Shown: positions 41,923 through 51,952, counted from the first letter of the stretch. The stretch: DNA of 64,000 bases from Akkermansia massiliensis (GCF_018847375.1 NZ_CP072036.1:1054001-1118000); one strand, 5' to 3'. Translations and numbers: made by a program. The notes: generated from the sequence alone by a model not told the origin.

Positions 41923-42990
41923 TTACGGTTCTTCCCCGCCCATGGGACTGCCCGGCGGCGTTTTATCATCTTTCAATGCGGTTTCAGCCGGAGATTGGAA
42001 TAAGGGACAATTTTTTACCCCTTGGGGATTCTTCACGTTAAGAAACGCATCCATAGCCTGCACGGCTTCTTTCTGATTCCATTTCCGGGATTGCTCAAGG
42101 GCAGGACCGGAAATTTTCCTCCATTCTTTTTCCGCCTCTTTTAAAGAAACCGCCTTAAAACATTTCCACTGGGGAGCATCCTGTGTAAGAAGTTCAAAGA
42201 GGGACACAACCCAAACCGTTTCAGAGGGCATGTCCTCTGCCAATTTTTCCTGTTCAGGTGATGCAGGCGATTTTGTCTTTTCTTTTACTATTGTTTCAAA
42301 CGGATCTTCACCCTCGGTTTCCTGGGAAAGAGGCACCCGGCGGCTGCCTGGGGAAAGGGAGCATGTTTTCTTAATGACGCCCGTATTTACATAAACGCTT
42401 TCCGTCTGCTCCATGCCGCTTTTCCAGCGGGTTCCATCTTTGGGATTGGTCTCTTCACAGCCGCTCCATTCCAATACCCTGCCATACTGTCCCGTCAGTT
42501 CCCATTGCTTCCATCCATAGGTAAAGCGATACCTGTTAACATACCTGTCAGGACAAAAATAATAAGCTTCTTCACCACGAAAAACACTGCCGATTTTCTT
42601 CCCGTGCAGGCAAAAGGAAGGAACCGTATAAAGATAAGAGTTATCCGCATTGCAGATAAACCTTACATGTTCATCCTGCGGGGGAGGAGTTCCAGCTATT
42701 TCAGGGTTCCGGTACAGGAAAATTCTTTCTTTTCCATGGTCTCCCACAAGATCAATTTCCTGCATAAAAACAAGGCCGCCGTTGGGGCCGTCTGAATTCT
42801 TTAATGCAGGATTCCAGCCCGTCCATGATTCAATAAGATCGCCCTGTCCGGAAACCTGTTTGCGAATATTCCACTGGAGAAAAGAAGGAAGCTGGGAAAA
42901 ATGAAGGGAAAAAACAGGCGGCTGCTCTGCCGCCTTTAACAAGGCGGCAGAGCAGCATAAAAAGCATAATCCTGTGATTAAAGCATTCAT
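41923..42990 (-). CDS. Secreted hypothetical protein
   Basis: The 355-residue product begins with a signal peptide (LITGLCFLCCSAALLKAAEQ). The body contains GRVLEWSGCEETNPKDG and many aromatic residues, with no recognised domain, and a C-terminal half rich in Glu and Lys ending in a Pro/Gly tail. It follows the 651-residue gene after one base and is certainly co-transcribed with it. Function unknown. Confidence 0.6.
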   Translation of the reverse strand: MNALITGLCFLCCSAALLKAAEQPPVFSLHFSQLPSFLQWNIRKQVSGQGDLIESWTGWNPALKNSDGPNGGLVFMQEIDLVGDHGKERIFLYRNPEIAGTPPPQDEHVRFICNADNSYLYTVPSFCLHGKKIGSVFRGEEAYYFCPDRYVNRYRFTYGWKQWELTGQYGRVLEWSGCEETNPKDGTRWKSGMEQTESVYVNTGVIKKTCSLSPGSRRVPLSQETEGEDPFETIVKEKTKSPASPEQEKLAEDMPSETVWVVSLFELLTQDAPQWKCFKAVSLKEAEKEWRKISGPALEQSRKWNQKEAVQAMDAFLNVKNPQGVKNCPLFQSPAETALKDDKTPPGSPMGGEEP

Positions 42991-42991
42991 T

Positions 42992-44947
42992 CTAAATTTG
43001 ATTTACCCTGGACAGAACCCTGTCCACATAATCAAAATTATTGCTATTATATCTGGAAATGCACCATTGTCTAGAAGTATTCATCCAGGCGCAGTAGTGG
43101 CCGCTTTTTCCGGGATCATAAAGAAAACCGGGGGAGCGTACCTTGGTGCCGGGTTCGTTAATCTGCCGGGAACATTTGGAAGCTCCGTTATATGCCTTAA
43201 GCGTGCAAAGCTGGGCGATGGTACAGGCCGTTCCTTCCGCAAATGAATAATCATACGGAACCCCCTGGCCTGGATTGGTATCGGCCGCACGATAAACCGG
43301 GAGAGCACTTTCAGGCGCTTCCGCCTGCTGCTGCTGGAGTTGACGGAGCATCCACCTGTGCGCCTCATTGTATTTGACAAGGATGATTTGAAGGGCTGCC
43401 TGGATGTTTTTCTGCCAGTTCCATATTTGCTCCCTTGGGATGGCGGTATATATGCCGTCTCCCCCTGCCGTTCCCGTCACTTGAAAAATGCCGTAACCGC
43501 CGGCGCCGGCGGTATCCTGGCTATGAAGCGGAATTCCTTCCGCCCCGGGCTCCCTCCGGTACTTGCCGCCTCCGGCCAAAAATTGATTGTACAAGGATGA
43601 CGGGGCATTACTCCAGGAGAAGGGGTAATAAACCGCCTCGCCGCCATATCCAAATGATTCGCTTTTGCCTACGGCGGGAAGACACCATTCCATGGAGGCC
43701 AAAGTATCCGGATACATTTGCAGCACGTAGGACTGAATATACCGGGTGCACATTTGATCGTCCGGATTCTGCCCTCCGATGCGGAAACGATAGATATCCG
43801 CTCCTGTATAGGAGGAGTGGCCGTTTTTGGATTTAATTTCAAATTCCAGACTGGCATTTCCTCCAAAAAAGCCTTCATTCACCTCTTCAAGCCAATCCGT
43901 ATCCTCCGCAATATTCCATAAGGACACTGGCTGTTCTTTCCAATTTTCCGGAATGGAAGGGATATGTACTGTATCTTTAGCCAAAACGGCCCGGTTGCGA
44001 TCCCGGGTTCCGGCAGGGGCATCTGCATATTGGATCGCCGGGCGGCTGTAGCTTACCGTCAGCCTGGTTTTCCAGGAAAAACGCCCGGCATCCAACCCTT
44101 TTATTTCAAAATGCAAACAGGGCATTCTAGGGCTGCTTTCCTGGCCGGAACCTGTCTCTGCATAATCAATCCATGCAATCGTGTCAGTATTCCTGCCGTC
44201 CACATATCCCAGCGTATCGGAATGATCATCTTCCTGTGGTACGACCAATCTCTCCAATACTCCAAACAGCGGAGCCGGAAAAGCTTTCAAGGTGACGGGA
44301 TGAATATCCACTTCCGTAATCAAAGTTCCAAAAGTTCCGCCTTCCTCACATTCCATGGAGAGCCATATGTCCTCCCTTCCCGTATTGAATTCCTGGGAAC
44401 GCTTGAGGCGCATCAGCAAGCATCTGTCTCTCCATTCCCCCGGGATAATTTCACCCTCCTTGACATTCAACGAGGCGATTACTTCTCCGGTATTTTGCGA
44501 CGGGTCTCCCAGCGTGACTTTAACATGGTAACTATTGTTAACCTTGTTGCCATCATCACCGCGCCTGCCCCGGTCCTTCCACGAAATTACATAAAATCCC
44601 GCGGCATAATCCGGAGTGTCAAACGAGTCCCTGTCTTCAAAGAACATGATCCTTTGTTTGATGCCTCCGGAAGTTTTGTCAGAATCCAGTTCTGCACATG
44701 TAACATGATCACTTTCTACGGACCAGTATTCTATTTTTGTTCCGCGGAGGGCATACCATTTCCGGATTCTGGAAGCACGGTCGGAAGTTCCTTCCGTGGA
44801 AGAAATGAATCCATATTTAAATTCGACGCCTTCCGCATATCCCTGATCGTGTTTCTGATTTAATGCTCCCGTTGAGCCCATCTTCCCGTTTTCAATCTTT
44901 ATTTCATGCCGGGAATTACCGTTATTTACTGAAATTGCGTTATTCAT
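42992..44947 (-). CDS. Large hypothetical protein with possible lysozyme-like end
   Basis: The 651-residue protein has no signal peptide at the chosen start. The first 350 residues look beta-rich and have no named domain. Residues about 410-520 contain LASMEWCLPAVGKSESFGYG and, after a loop, DTAGAGGYGIFQVTG, an arrangement recalling the catalytic Glu and the GxGIxQ loop of lytic transglycosylase/lysozyme folds. The C-terminal part (APESALPVYRAADTNPGQG onward) is again unique, with several cysteines. The resemblance is weak and the enzyme role is only a hypothesis. First gene of a pair with the secreted protein that follows one base later. Confidence 0.5.
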   Translation of the reverse strand: MNNAISVNNGNSRHEIKIENGKMGSTGALNQKHDQGYAEGVEFKYGFISSTEGTSDRASRIRKWYALRGTKIEYWSVESDHVTCAELDSDKTSGGIKQRIMFFEDRDSFDTPDYAAGFYVISWKDRGRRGDDGNKVNNSYHVKVTLGDPSQNTGEVIASLNVKEGEIIPGEWRDRCLLMRLKRSQEFNTGREDIWLSMECEEGGTFGTLITEVDIHPVTLKAFPAPLFGVLERLVVPQEDDHSDTLGYVDGRNTDTIAWIDYAETGSGQESSPRMPCLHFEIKGLDAGRFSWKTRLTVSYSRPAIQYADAPAGTRDRNRAVLAKDTVHIPSIPENWKEQPVSLWNIAEDTDWLEEVNEGFFGGNASLEFEIKSKNGHSSYTGADIYRFRIGGQNPDDQMCTRYIQSYVLQMYPDTLASMEWCLPAVGKSESFGYGGEAVYYPFSWSNAPSSLYNQFLAGGGKYRREPGAEGIPLHSQDTAGAGGYGIFQVTGTAGGDGIYTAIPREQIWNWQKNIQAALQIILVKYNEAHRWMLRQLQQQQAEAPESALPVYRAADTNPGQGVPYDYSFAEGTACTIAQLCTLKAYNGASKCSRQINEPGTKVRSPGFLYDPGKSGHYCAWMNTSRQWCISRYNSNNFDYVDRVLSRVNQI

Positions 44948-45145
44948 TGCATTTAGTATTTTTATGGAATGTCATCGTAAATATCGGTTTTTTGGGATTC
45001 AACCATTACTTGACGAATTAAACACGGATGATACGTGCCTCTACTCCCTCCTGTTGAAAATAAGCAAATTCCATAAATGCTGCCACTACGGGTGGAAAGT
45101 CCAGAGGACTGCCCAAACTGCTCGCTCCCAGAGGCGGAAGAACAA

Positions 45146-45199
45146 TAAATAAAGCTTGCCCGTTGTCCCCCAGCAACCTGAAAGACAAGGACAAGCTTT
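45146..45199 (-). terminator. Hairpin after the glycoside hydrolase gene
   Basis: On the minus strand AAAGCTTG (45199-45192) pairs with CAAGCTTT (45158-45151) across a long loop that can pair partly, followed by ATTTATT. It lies 40 bases past the stop. The rest of 44948-45238 has no gene. Confidence 0.4.
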
Positions 45200-45238
45200 T
45201 TATAAAAATAAAGAATCGAAAACGCGGAAGCTATAAAA

Positions 45239-47371
45239 TCATCTAGCGGCTTCCGTCGTTTTACGGATGATTTCACGGGCCTTGCGCACGTCGTCCTCAT
45301 GGGAATCGCCGCGGCTTCTTTCCACGGTGAAGAGCTTGGAAAGCTCCTCATCCATGCGGGCCACGGCGGCTTTCGCCTTCGGGTTCTTCGCGGCGCGGGC
45401 GCGCAGGATATTGACCTTTTCAAATTCTTCCAGCCCGTCTCGGAGTTTTTCAAACCGCAGGGAACTGAGGTTGCCGGGATAAACCAGGTAGCAGTCTCCC
45501 GCGGGCCAGTTGCCGAAGTCCGTCTTTTCAAACGGATTGCGGTTCCAGGAGTTGTAGGCCCACCTCAAAAAGCCGTCCAGATGGTTGGCGGCGGCAAAGA
45601 GGGGCAGCCATTCCGCCTCCGCCAGCGGGGAGATGGTGAAGGTGTTGGGCTTTTTGGGATGGACGCAAACATAGAACGTCGTCTTCTTCCCCTCTTTCTT
45701 GCGCTGCGCCAGGAGATCGCCCGTGACCGTGTCCGCATGGTCGAGCACGGGAGAGACATCATACACGTCCCGGGTCATGGCGGTAGGCCGGTTGACGGCG
45801 GAGACGATCTTGAATTCCGGAGCATACTTGTCCAGCACGTTCTTGGCCGCCTTTACCATGGAGTCCGGCCGTTCATCCAGCCCGATGCAGGTCTTGTCCA
45901 GCCATCCCTTGCTCTTGACGTGCTTGCGGAAATCCGTCAGGAAAGGCCCCCAGATGGCTTCGTAGGAAGGGTCGTTCGGCTTGAGGTCCAGGAACTTGTA
46001 TTTTCCGGTAGCTTCATCCAGATAACGGACTTTCATGTTCCACGGAATCATGGTGTAGCAGGATATCTGGCCCTTGACGCCCACCTCGTTGATCATGAAG
46101 GAAACCCATTTGTCAAAGTTGGCGTAGTTCCAGCGCATGGTTCCGTTCTTGCCCTTGATCCATTCGATCATGGGGGGGAACCAATCGTAGGTCTGGGCGT
46201 TCCAGGCTTCATCAATCAGGGAGCAGGTAATGGCCTTCTGCCCGGCATCCGCCAGCCTTTTCATCACCGGCTTCATCAGCGCGAAATGTTCCGGGGACCA
46301 CGGTTCCACATCATGCCAGCGCGCCACGGCCTGCGGATGCTGCCAAAGGTCCAGGTGAACCTGCCAATTGGCGGGCGCAGGCAGAGATTCCGGAGCCACT
46401 TCCAGAACTACGGGAACGCTCACGGGAGAGCCGCTTTCCGCGGAAACCACTATTTTTCCCTTGTACACGCCGGGTTTGGCGGACGGGGGAATGTTAACTT
46501 CCACCCAGACGGGACGCACGCCCCCGGCCTGCAGGTCACAGCTGTTTTCACTGCCGATGATATCTGAAATGAGCCTGTTGCCTCCCTTGGTGTAGCGTAT
46601 CATGGAGGTCCGGACGGGAATGACCTGTCCGGCAGCATTTTTTACCCCGGCGCAGGTAGCGGATAACTGGGGCTGCGCCTGGGAAGACCAGACGGCAATC
46701 TGTCCGGCGGCGCGTTCGCCCCTCCAGCCGGACAGGCGCACGGAATCCTGAAGCATTTCCTGCCTGGGAGCGCCGCTGTAAGGGATGCGGTCATAATCCT
46801 TCACCGCCGCGGCTTGCAGGTTCAGGGCGGCATCAGGGCCGTAGCCCTTGATTTCCACCAGGTGCCCTCCCTTGTCATTGCCGGCGTTGTTGCCCAGGAA
46901 GGTGATTTTGACGTACCGGACCGTCTGGGGATTGAATTTGAAGGGGACGCCTTCCGAGGTGGCCGCAATGCTGTTGGAAGACTGGTCCGCCAGCATTTTC
47001 CAATTTTTGCCGTCTTCAGAGCCTTCTATTTTATATTTGTAAATACGTCCCCCCTCCCAATACGGCCAGACATGCAGGGCGGAAAGCGCGCGGGGCTTCC
47101 CCATGTCTATTTGAAGCCAGACGGGAATGCCCTCACAGCCCCAGTATTTGCCGGCGTTGCTCGCCTGGCCGTCCACGGCCAGTTCCGGACGGTCGTTGCC
47201 GTAATGCCCGGAAGCGGTGACTTTGGCCCCGGCAAACAGATTGCCCGCATCACCCGGCGCTCCAGCGGAAACCAGGGCGGGTTCGTACAGAGGGTGCCTG
47301 TCCGGCGACTGGGCCTGAACAAAAGACGTTAAGGCAATAACGGAACACAGAGGAAAAAGAAAACGGCGCAT
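45239..47371 (-). CDS. Secreted glycoside hydrolase-like protein (F5/8-type + DUF4091)
   Basis: The 710-residue protein from the ATG at 47371 has a signal peptide (FLFPLCSVIALTSFVQA). Residues about 45-165 form an F5/8-type C (discoidin) carbohydrate-binding domain (VTASGHYGNDRPELAVDG to RYVKITFLGNNAG). A beta-sandwich linker follows, then an alpha/beta catalytic-like region and a C-terminal DUF4091 segment (FLRWAYNSWNRNPFEKTDFG and SLRFEKLRDGLEEFEKV). Such proteins act on host or dietary glycans; the exact linkage is unknown. It fits a mucin-degrading lifestyle. Confidence 0.8.
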   Translation of the reverse strand: MRRFLFPLCSVIALTSFVQAQSPDRHPLYEPALVSAGAPGDAGNLFAGAKVTASGHYGNDRPELAVDGQASNAGKYWGCEGIPVWLQIDMGKPRALSALHVWPYWEGGRIYKYKIEGSEDGKNWKMLADQSSNSIAATSEGVPFKFNPQTVRYVKITFLGNNAGNDKGGHLVEIKGYGPDAALNLQAAAVKDYDRIPYSGAPRQEMLQDSVRLSGWRGERAAGQIAVWSSQAQPQLSATCAGVKNAAGQVIPVRTSMIRYTKGGNRLISDIIGSENSCDLQAGGVRPVWVEVNIPPSAKPGVYKGKIVVSAESGSPVSVPVVLEVAPESLPAPANWQVHLDLWQHPQAVARWHDVEPWSPEHFALMKPVMKRLADAGQKAITCSLIDEAWNAQTYDWFPPMIEWIKGKNGTMRWNYANFDKWVSFMINEVGVKGQISCYTMIPWNMKVRYLDEATGKYKFLDLKPNDPSYEAIWGPFLTDFRKHVKSKGWLDKTCIGLDERPDSMVKAAKNVLDKYAPEFKIVSAVNRPTAMTRDVYDVSPVLDHADTVTGDLLAQRKKEGKKTTFYVCVHPKKPNTFTISPLAEAEWLPLFAAANHLDGFLRWAYNSWNRNPFEKTDFGNWPAGDCYLVYPGNLSSLRFEKLRDGLEEFEKVNILRARAAKNPKAKAAVARMDEELSKLFTVERSRGDSHEDDVRKAREIIRKTTEAAR

Positions 47372-47425
47372 GCGTACATTACGTACCGGAATTCCATTTT
47401 CTCTCAAGAAAAAAGAGCGTTTCCG

Positions 47426-48193
47426 CTATTCCGCCAACGGACGCACCGGAATACCCCTGGAGGCAAAGTAGGTTTTGGCTTCCGGCACCGTGTATTCGCC
47501 GAAGTGGAAGATGGAAGCCGCCAGCACGGCGTCCGCCTTGCCCTCCACCAGCACGTCCACCATGTGGTCCAGGCTGCCCGCTCCTCCGCTGGCGATCACG
47601 GGAATGCGCACCGCCTCGCTGACGGCGCGGGTCAGTTCAATATCGTACCCGGTTTTGGCCCCGTCCGCATCCATGCTGGTCAGCAGGATTTCCCCGGCAC
47701 CGCGGCGTTCCGCCTCCACGGCCCATTCCACGGCATCCAGCCCCACGAATTTACGGCCGCCATGAGTGGAAACGCCCCATTTGCCGGGCGCCTGCCTCTT
47801 GGCGTCAATGGCTACGACGATGCACTGGCTGCCGAAGGCCGCCGCGCCTTCATTGATCAGTTCCGGACGGTTGATGGCCGCCGTATTCAGGGACACCTTG
47901 TCCGCGCCCGCCAGAAGCATTTCACGCATGTCCATTACGGAACGGATGCCTCCTCCCACGGTCAGCGGCATGAAGCAGCAGGCCGCCGTGCGGCGCACCA
48001 CGTCCACCATGGTGGCGCGGCCGTCGGAAGAAGCGGTGATGTCCAGAAAAACAAGCTCGTCCGCCTGCTGGGCATCATATGCCCTGGCGCATTCCACCGG
48101 GTCACCGGCATCCCTCAGGTTGACGAAATTGGTCCCCTTGACGACTCTGCCGTCCGTTACGTCCAGACATGGAATGATTCTTTTTGCCAGCAC
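47426..48193 (-). CDS. hisF: Imidazole glycerol phosphate synthase cyclase subunit
   Basis: The 255-residue TIM-barrel protein closes the imidazole ring in histidine synthesis together with HisH. It begins [19 protein letters not shown] (catalytic Asp11), carries [20 protein letters not shown] with the second catalytic Asp, and the phosphate loops [11 protein letters not shown] and [13 protein letters not shown]. Length is normal. No other his gene is beside it. Confidence 0.96.
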   Translation of the reverse strand: MLAKRIIPCLDVTDGRVVKGTNFVNLRDAGDPVECARAYDAQQADELVFLDITASSDGRATMVDVVRRTAACCFMPLTVGGGIRSVMDMREMLLAGADKVSLNTAAINRPELINEGAAAFGSQCIVVAIDAKRQAPGKWGVSTHGGRKFVGLDAVEWAVEAERRGAGEILLTSMDADGAKTGYDIELTRAVSEAVRIPVIASGGAGSLDHMVDVLVEGKADAVLAASIFHFGEYTVPEAKTYFASRGIPVRPLAE

Positions 48194-48416
48194 GGCCTTA
48201 TCAAGCCATCACCGCCAGCAAAGGGGAAGCCTAAAATACGGCTTGCCGCAGGATGCCTATGATGGGAAAAAACGTCTCTTTCCTACAAATATCCCGTTGC
48301 AGGCTTTCTTTGTCACCTCCATCAAATTTGAAGACAATTCCTTGAATTTCAATAAATGGATAAATGTATAGAAAGCATTTTACACACGCTTTCCTCCTCC
48401 TGTTCAATAAATGTCT

Positions 48417-48598
48417 GCGGATTAAGAATCCGCAAACAATAAAAAATATTAACAATTAATTTACTGTACATTTTAATGCATTGAAAATACTATCATTATA
48501 GTATTCCTGGTCTTTTTTGAATTCATCCTTTCCATACTTGCTCCGCAAGTTATACAAAATTTGTATTTCACATAAAAAAACCGGATTCTTAATCCGGT
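48417..48598. repeat. Four inverted repeats in the hisF/PEP-CTERM gap
   Basis: Within an A+T-rich gap of 457 bases (48194-48650) there are four inverted repeats: GCGGATT-AAG-AATCCGC (48417-48433), AATACTAT-CATT-ATAGTATT (48486-48505), the palindrome ATACAAAATTTGTAT (48552-48566) and ACCGGATT-CTT-AATCCGGT (48580-48598). The first and last share GGATT/AATCC arms. The last, read on the minus strand, is followed by seven T like a terminator. Their purpose is not known. Confidence 0.5.
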
Positions 48599-48650
48599 AA
48601 ACGGGTAGAAATACTTCCTTCCAGTATTTTTTACTCAAAAGTTTAATAAA

Positions 48651-49424
48651 ATGAAGAAAACACTTTCTCTTCTGGCCGTCACGCTTCTCGGCATTTCCGG
48701 CGGCCAGGCCGCCGTCACCCTGGTTTCCGGATTTTCCCGGTTTGACCAGACTTCACCGGACAGCGGCACCGCTGTTTCCGACCTGGGAACGAAGTCCCTC
48801 AGCTGGACGCTTAACGACGCTCTCTGGAATAACGACGGAACATGGACGTCCAATGCGACCAATTCAAAGAAAAACGGGCTTGACGTTTCCTCCCTTCAGC
48901 TTTCCGGAGCTGCCGGCTATACGGTGAACATTAACTTCTCCAGCGCCGCCAGCCTGGACAACACGGATTCCCTCTTCTGCGCTTCCATTGGCGGAACCGG
49001 TCTTAATTCCATTGTAGGACGCTATGAAAGCGGCAAGATAGGCATCGCCAACAATGGCAGCAGCTCGGGACGTCCCGCAAGCGGCTTAAGCAGCACCGCC
49101 ATTGACTTCAACAGCCCGTTTTCACTGACTCTCTCCGTTCAGGCAGGGGGAGCCTACAGCGTGTTCATTACGCAGAATGGCACCACTCAGACCGTGTCCT
49201 GGCCCAACATGGCCCAAGCCGGAAATCTGGACCAGCTCTATATCGGCTGCTGGGCAACCTTGAACGGGAACCAGAGTTCCCCAACGGTATCCGGCCTCAG
49301 CTTCTGGGAAGGCGCGGCAACGCAGGATGACCTGGCAGCCATCATCAACGTTCCGGAACCGGCCACTGCCTCCCTGAGCCTTCTGGGGCTGGGCGCATTG
49401 CTCCTGCGCCGCCGGAGAAAGTAA
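48651..49424 (+). CDS. Secreted PEP-CTERM protein
   Basis: The 257-residue protein has a signal peptide (LSLLAVTLLGISGGQA), a body resembling a LamG/concanavalin-like beta sandwich (VNINFSSAASLDNTDSLFC onward), and the sorting tail VPEPATASLSLLGLGALLL followed by RRRRK. It is exported and cut by an exosortase. It precedes the SGNH esterase gene and is separated from it by a strong terminator. Confidence 0.85.
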   Translation: MKKTLSLLAVTLLGISGGQAAVTLVSGFSRFDQTSPDSGTAVSDLGTKSLSWTLNDALWNNDGTWTSNATNSKKNGLDVSSLQLSGAAGYTVNINFSSAASLDNTDSLFCASIGGTGLNSIVGRYESGKIGIANNGSSSGRPASGLSSTAIDFNSPFSLTLSVQAGGAYSVFITQNGTTQTVSWPNMAQAGNLDQLYIGCWATLNGNQSSPTVSGLSFWEGAATQDDLAAIINVPEPATASLSLLGLGALLLRRRRK

Positions 49425-49440
49425 AATTTCCTCTTGTCGG

Positions 49441-49480
49441 GCCGCTGGCGGTTTCATGCAGCCAGCGGCTTTTGTTTTTT
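49441..49480 (+). terminator. Terminator between the two PEP-CTERM genes
   Basis: GCCGCTGGC (49441-49449) pairs perfectly with GCCAGCGGC (49461-49469), followed by TTTTGTTTTTT. Confidence 0.88.
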
Positions 49481-49501
49481 ATCCCTTTGAATCCAACTGC
49501 C

Positions 49502-51952
49502 ATGAAATTTTCATCACTTTACCGCAGTCTGCTGTTCATCCCCATAACGGCGGCTTTCATCGGCGCGGCAGAAGCCAAGACGCTTCAATTATACATCCTG
49601 ACAGGACAATCCAATTCCCTGGGAGCCGTCAAGGGGTCTCCGGCGTCCGCGGAGCTGCTGGAACAGTACAGGTCCGATGGAAGCACCAAATTCTGGCACA
49701 ATAATTTCAACAAGATCACCGGCAGTTCCGTAGACTGCAATCCGCCAGCTTCCTCTTCCTGGGGTTCTGTCGTACCCCAGGTGTGCGGAACGGAGTCAAG
49801 CAATTACAACTGCATGGGGCCGGAGTACGGCTTTGCCGCCATGATGGAGCGCAAGGGATGGTCCCTGGGCGGCCCTGGCTCCGGACATGCGGACATGGGA
49901 ATCGTCAAGGCCGCTCTGGACGGAGGAGGCAATTCCTATTGGAACAAAGGCACGAACGCCTATAATGCCATAGTGGAGACCGTCAGGAAGGCCTGTGAAA
50001 ACGCCCTGGCCAACGGTTACGACAAGGTGGAGATCATGGGCGTAATGTACCTTCAGGGAGAGTCCAATACAGTCACTGACAGCAGTAATGCCGCCAATTC
50101 ATTTTTAACGTTTCTGGACAACTTGCAGGGGGACCTTGCCCGGGATGGAGTGGACACCGGCCCTCTGGCGGCACATCAGGCCATTCTGGGAGAACAGGCC
50201 AAGTGGGGCACAACCAACGTCACAAATGCTGAAACGGGGGACGTCACAGGAGGATTCAACGGCAATGAAGGTTCTTCCGGAACAACCCGCGACCAGCAGG
50301 AAGCCCTGGCCCGGGCAAACGACAACATGGGCTGGGTTCCGACACGGGACCTCGCCAAAATCACCTCCGGCGACAGCATGGGCGTCCATTACGACGGAAA
50401 GTCCCAGATCACCATCGGAGCGCGGTATGCCTATGAGGCGGCCAGGCTGGCCGGGTATGATACGGGTACGGTCCGCAGCGGAAATTACGACGCCGCTCTC
50501 TCTTCCACGGAAGCCTGGATGAACGGCAAGCTTCCCGTGGACAGCACGGCCGTCTGGGACGCAGCCTCCTCCGCCAAGGATAACATGGTGAGTTCCGCCG
50601 CCGGAACCAACGCCGCGCTTTACGGCATCAGGATTGAAGATACATACCTGAACACCATCACCATCCGGGGCGTGGCCGTTGACGGCAGTTCCGCTCCCTC
50701 CATGCAGGACGGCCATTTGATCCTGGGGAGCGGCGGCATCGACATCGCAACCGGAAAAAACCTGAACATCGCTTCCGTGCTGGAGCTTCAGGGCGACCAG
50801 CAATGGAACATTGCGGGAGGAAGCACCCTGTCCATCCGGGGGAGCAGTTCTTCCGGCAACCATCAGCTCACGTTCATCACGGGAACGGGAGACGTCGCCA
50901 TCCGCAATTCCACCCTTGCGGCTGATCCCTCCGGAATCGCCAGAGTGGAGGTCAGCGCCTACGTCAATACGGATGCCGCCGCTTTTACGGGAAACTGGAC
51001 CGTCGGTCCCGGCGTGGAATTAACAATGAACGGCACGGATACCAAGACCGCCGGCTCCGGCTGGGGAACGGGCTCCGTCACGCTCCAGGGGGCAACCGTC
51101 CTTGCCGGCTGGGAACACGTGACGTCCAATACGTGGAGCAACCGTTTCATTCTGGAGGAAGGCACCGTTTCCTCCTTCGGGAGCTCCACCAACGCCACCG
51201 GAAAAGTCCTGACCCTGTCCGGCGGGATTTCCGGAAATGGGGCCTTGTCCAAGACCACCGGCAATACGCTGGTTCTGGCCCATGCCAATACCTATGCGGG
51301 AGGCACCCAAATCCGGGGAGGCACTTTGCGGCTCGGAGACAGAAACGCCCTGGGCACGGGAACGGCGGCCGTTCACATGGGAGGAACGCTGGATTTGAAC
51401 CGTTATGACGTTTCCAACACCATCCGCTTGTCCGGAGGGGAGGTGCTGAACTGGGGCACCGTTGCACGGGTAGAAATCGGCCACCAGGTGGTCTGGGCGG
51501 ACCAGCACCTGGAGGGAACGCTCGCCTTGTCCGACGGCTCCCGTATCCTGGCCGGCAATTCCATGACGCTGGGAACGGCCGACAGCCTGGCGGCGGGGAA
51601 TTTTACCGTGGAGCTTTCATCCACGAATCTGGTGGAAGGAGGCGAAGGGTTGGCCGCCATCATCATGACGGGAGGCGCCTTGAACCTGCTGGACGGCCTG
51701 ACTCTGGACGTCAGCGGCATCCTTGCTCGCGCCGGCACCATGTCCTTCAGAATTACGGACATTTCAGGGGGTACCCTGGAAGGGCTTTCCTCTGCGGAAG
51801 ATTTTTCCCTGGCAGAGGCCGCCCATGGCTGGAATGTGCTGGATTACGACGCTTCCACGGGAATCGTGACGCTTTCCGTCCCCGAACCGTCCTGTGCCCT
51901 GCTGGGGCTCCTGGGCATGGCGGCTCTGCTGGCAATGCGCCGCAGGGCCTGA
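49502..51952 (+). CDS. Secreted SGNH esterase with autotransporter-type repeats and PEP-CTERM tail
   Basis: The 816-residue product from the ATG at 49502 has a signal peptide (LLFIPITAAFIGAAEA). Residues 30-330 are an SGNH/sialate O-acetylesterase-like domain: Ser37 in ILTGQSNSLG, YLQGESNT, and the His-containing GVHYDGKSQITIG. The second half is beta-helical with an autotransporter-associated strand repeat (ANTYAGGTQIRGGTLRLGD). It ends VPEPSCALLGLLGMAALLA then MRRRA. The esterase probably removes acetyl groups from sialic acids or other sugars of mucin; the substrate is inferred from family only. Confidence 0.82.
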   Translation: MKFSSLYRSLLFIPITAAFIGAAEAKTLQLYILTGQSNSLGAVKGSPASAELLEQYRSDGSTKFWHNNFNKITGSSVDCNPPASSSWGSVVPQVCGTESSNYNCMGPEYGFAAMMERKGWSLGGPGSGHADMGIVKAALDGGGNSYWNKGTNAYNAIVETVRKACENALANGYDKVEIMGVMYLQGESNTVTDSSNAANSFLTFLDNLQGDLARDGVDTGPLAAHQAILGEQAKWGTTNVTNAETGDVTGGFNGNEGSSGTTRDQQEALARANDNMGWVPTRDLAKITSGDSMGVHYDGKSQITIGARYAYEAARLAGYDTGTVRSGNYDAALSSTEAWMNGKLPVDSTAVWDAASSAKDNMVSSAAGTNAALYGIRIEDTYLNTITIRGVAVDGSSAPSMQDGHLILGSGGIDIATGKNLNIASVLELQGDQQWNIAGGSTLSIRGSSSSGNHQLTFITGTGDVAIRNSTLAADPSGIARVEVSAYVNTDAAAFTGNWTVGPGVELTMNGTDTKTAGSGWGTGSVTLQGATVLAGWEHVTSNTWSNRFILEEGTVSSFGSSTNATGKVLTLSGGISGNGALSKTTGNTLVLAHANTYAGGTQIRGGTLRLGDRNALGTGTAAVHMGGTLDLNRYDVSNTIRLSGGEVLNWGTVARVEIGHQVVWADQHLEGTLALSDGSRILAGNSMTLGTADSLAAGNFTVELSSTNLVEGGEGLAAIIMTGGALNLLDGLTLDVSGILARAGTMSFRITDISGGTLEGLSSAEDFSLAEAAHGWNVLDYDASTGIVTLSVPEPSCALLGLLGMAALLAMRRRA

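Noticed and set aside
48456-48638. 60-residue minus-strand frame in the hisF/PEP-CTERM gap
   Set aside because: It is built over three inverted repeats, has no ribosome site and no recognisable sequence; the gap is better described as regulatory or repeat sequence.
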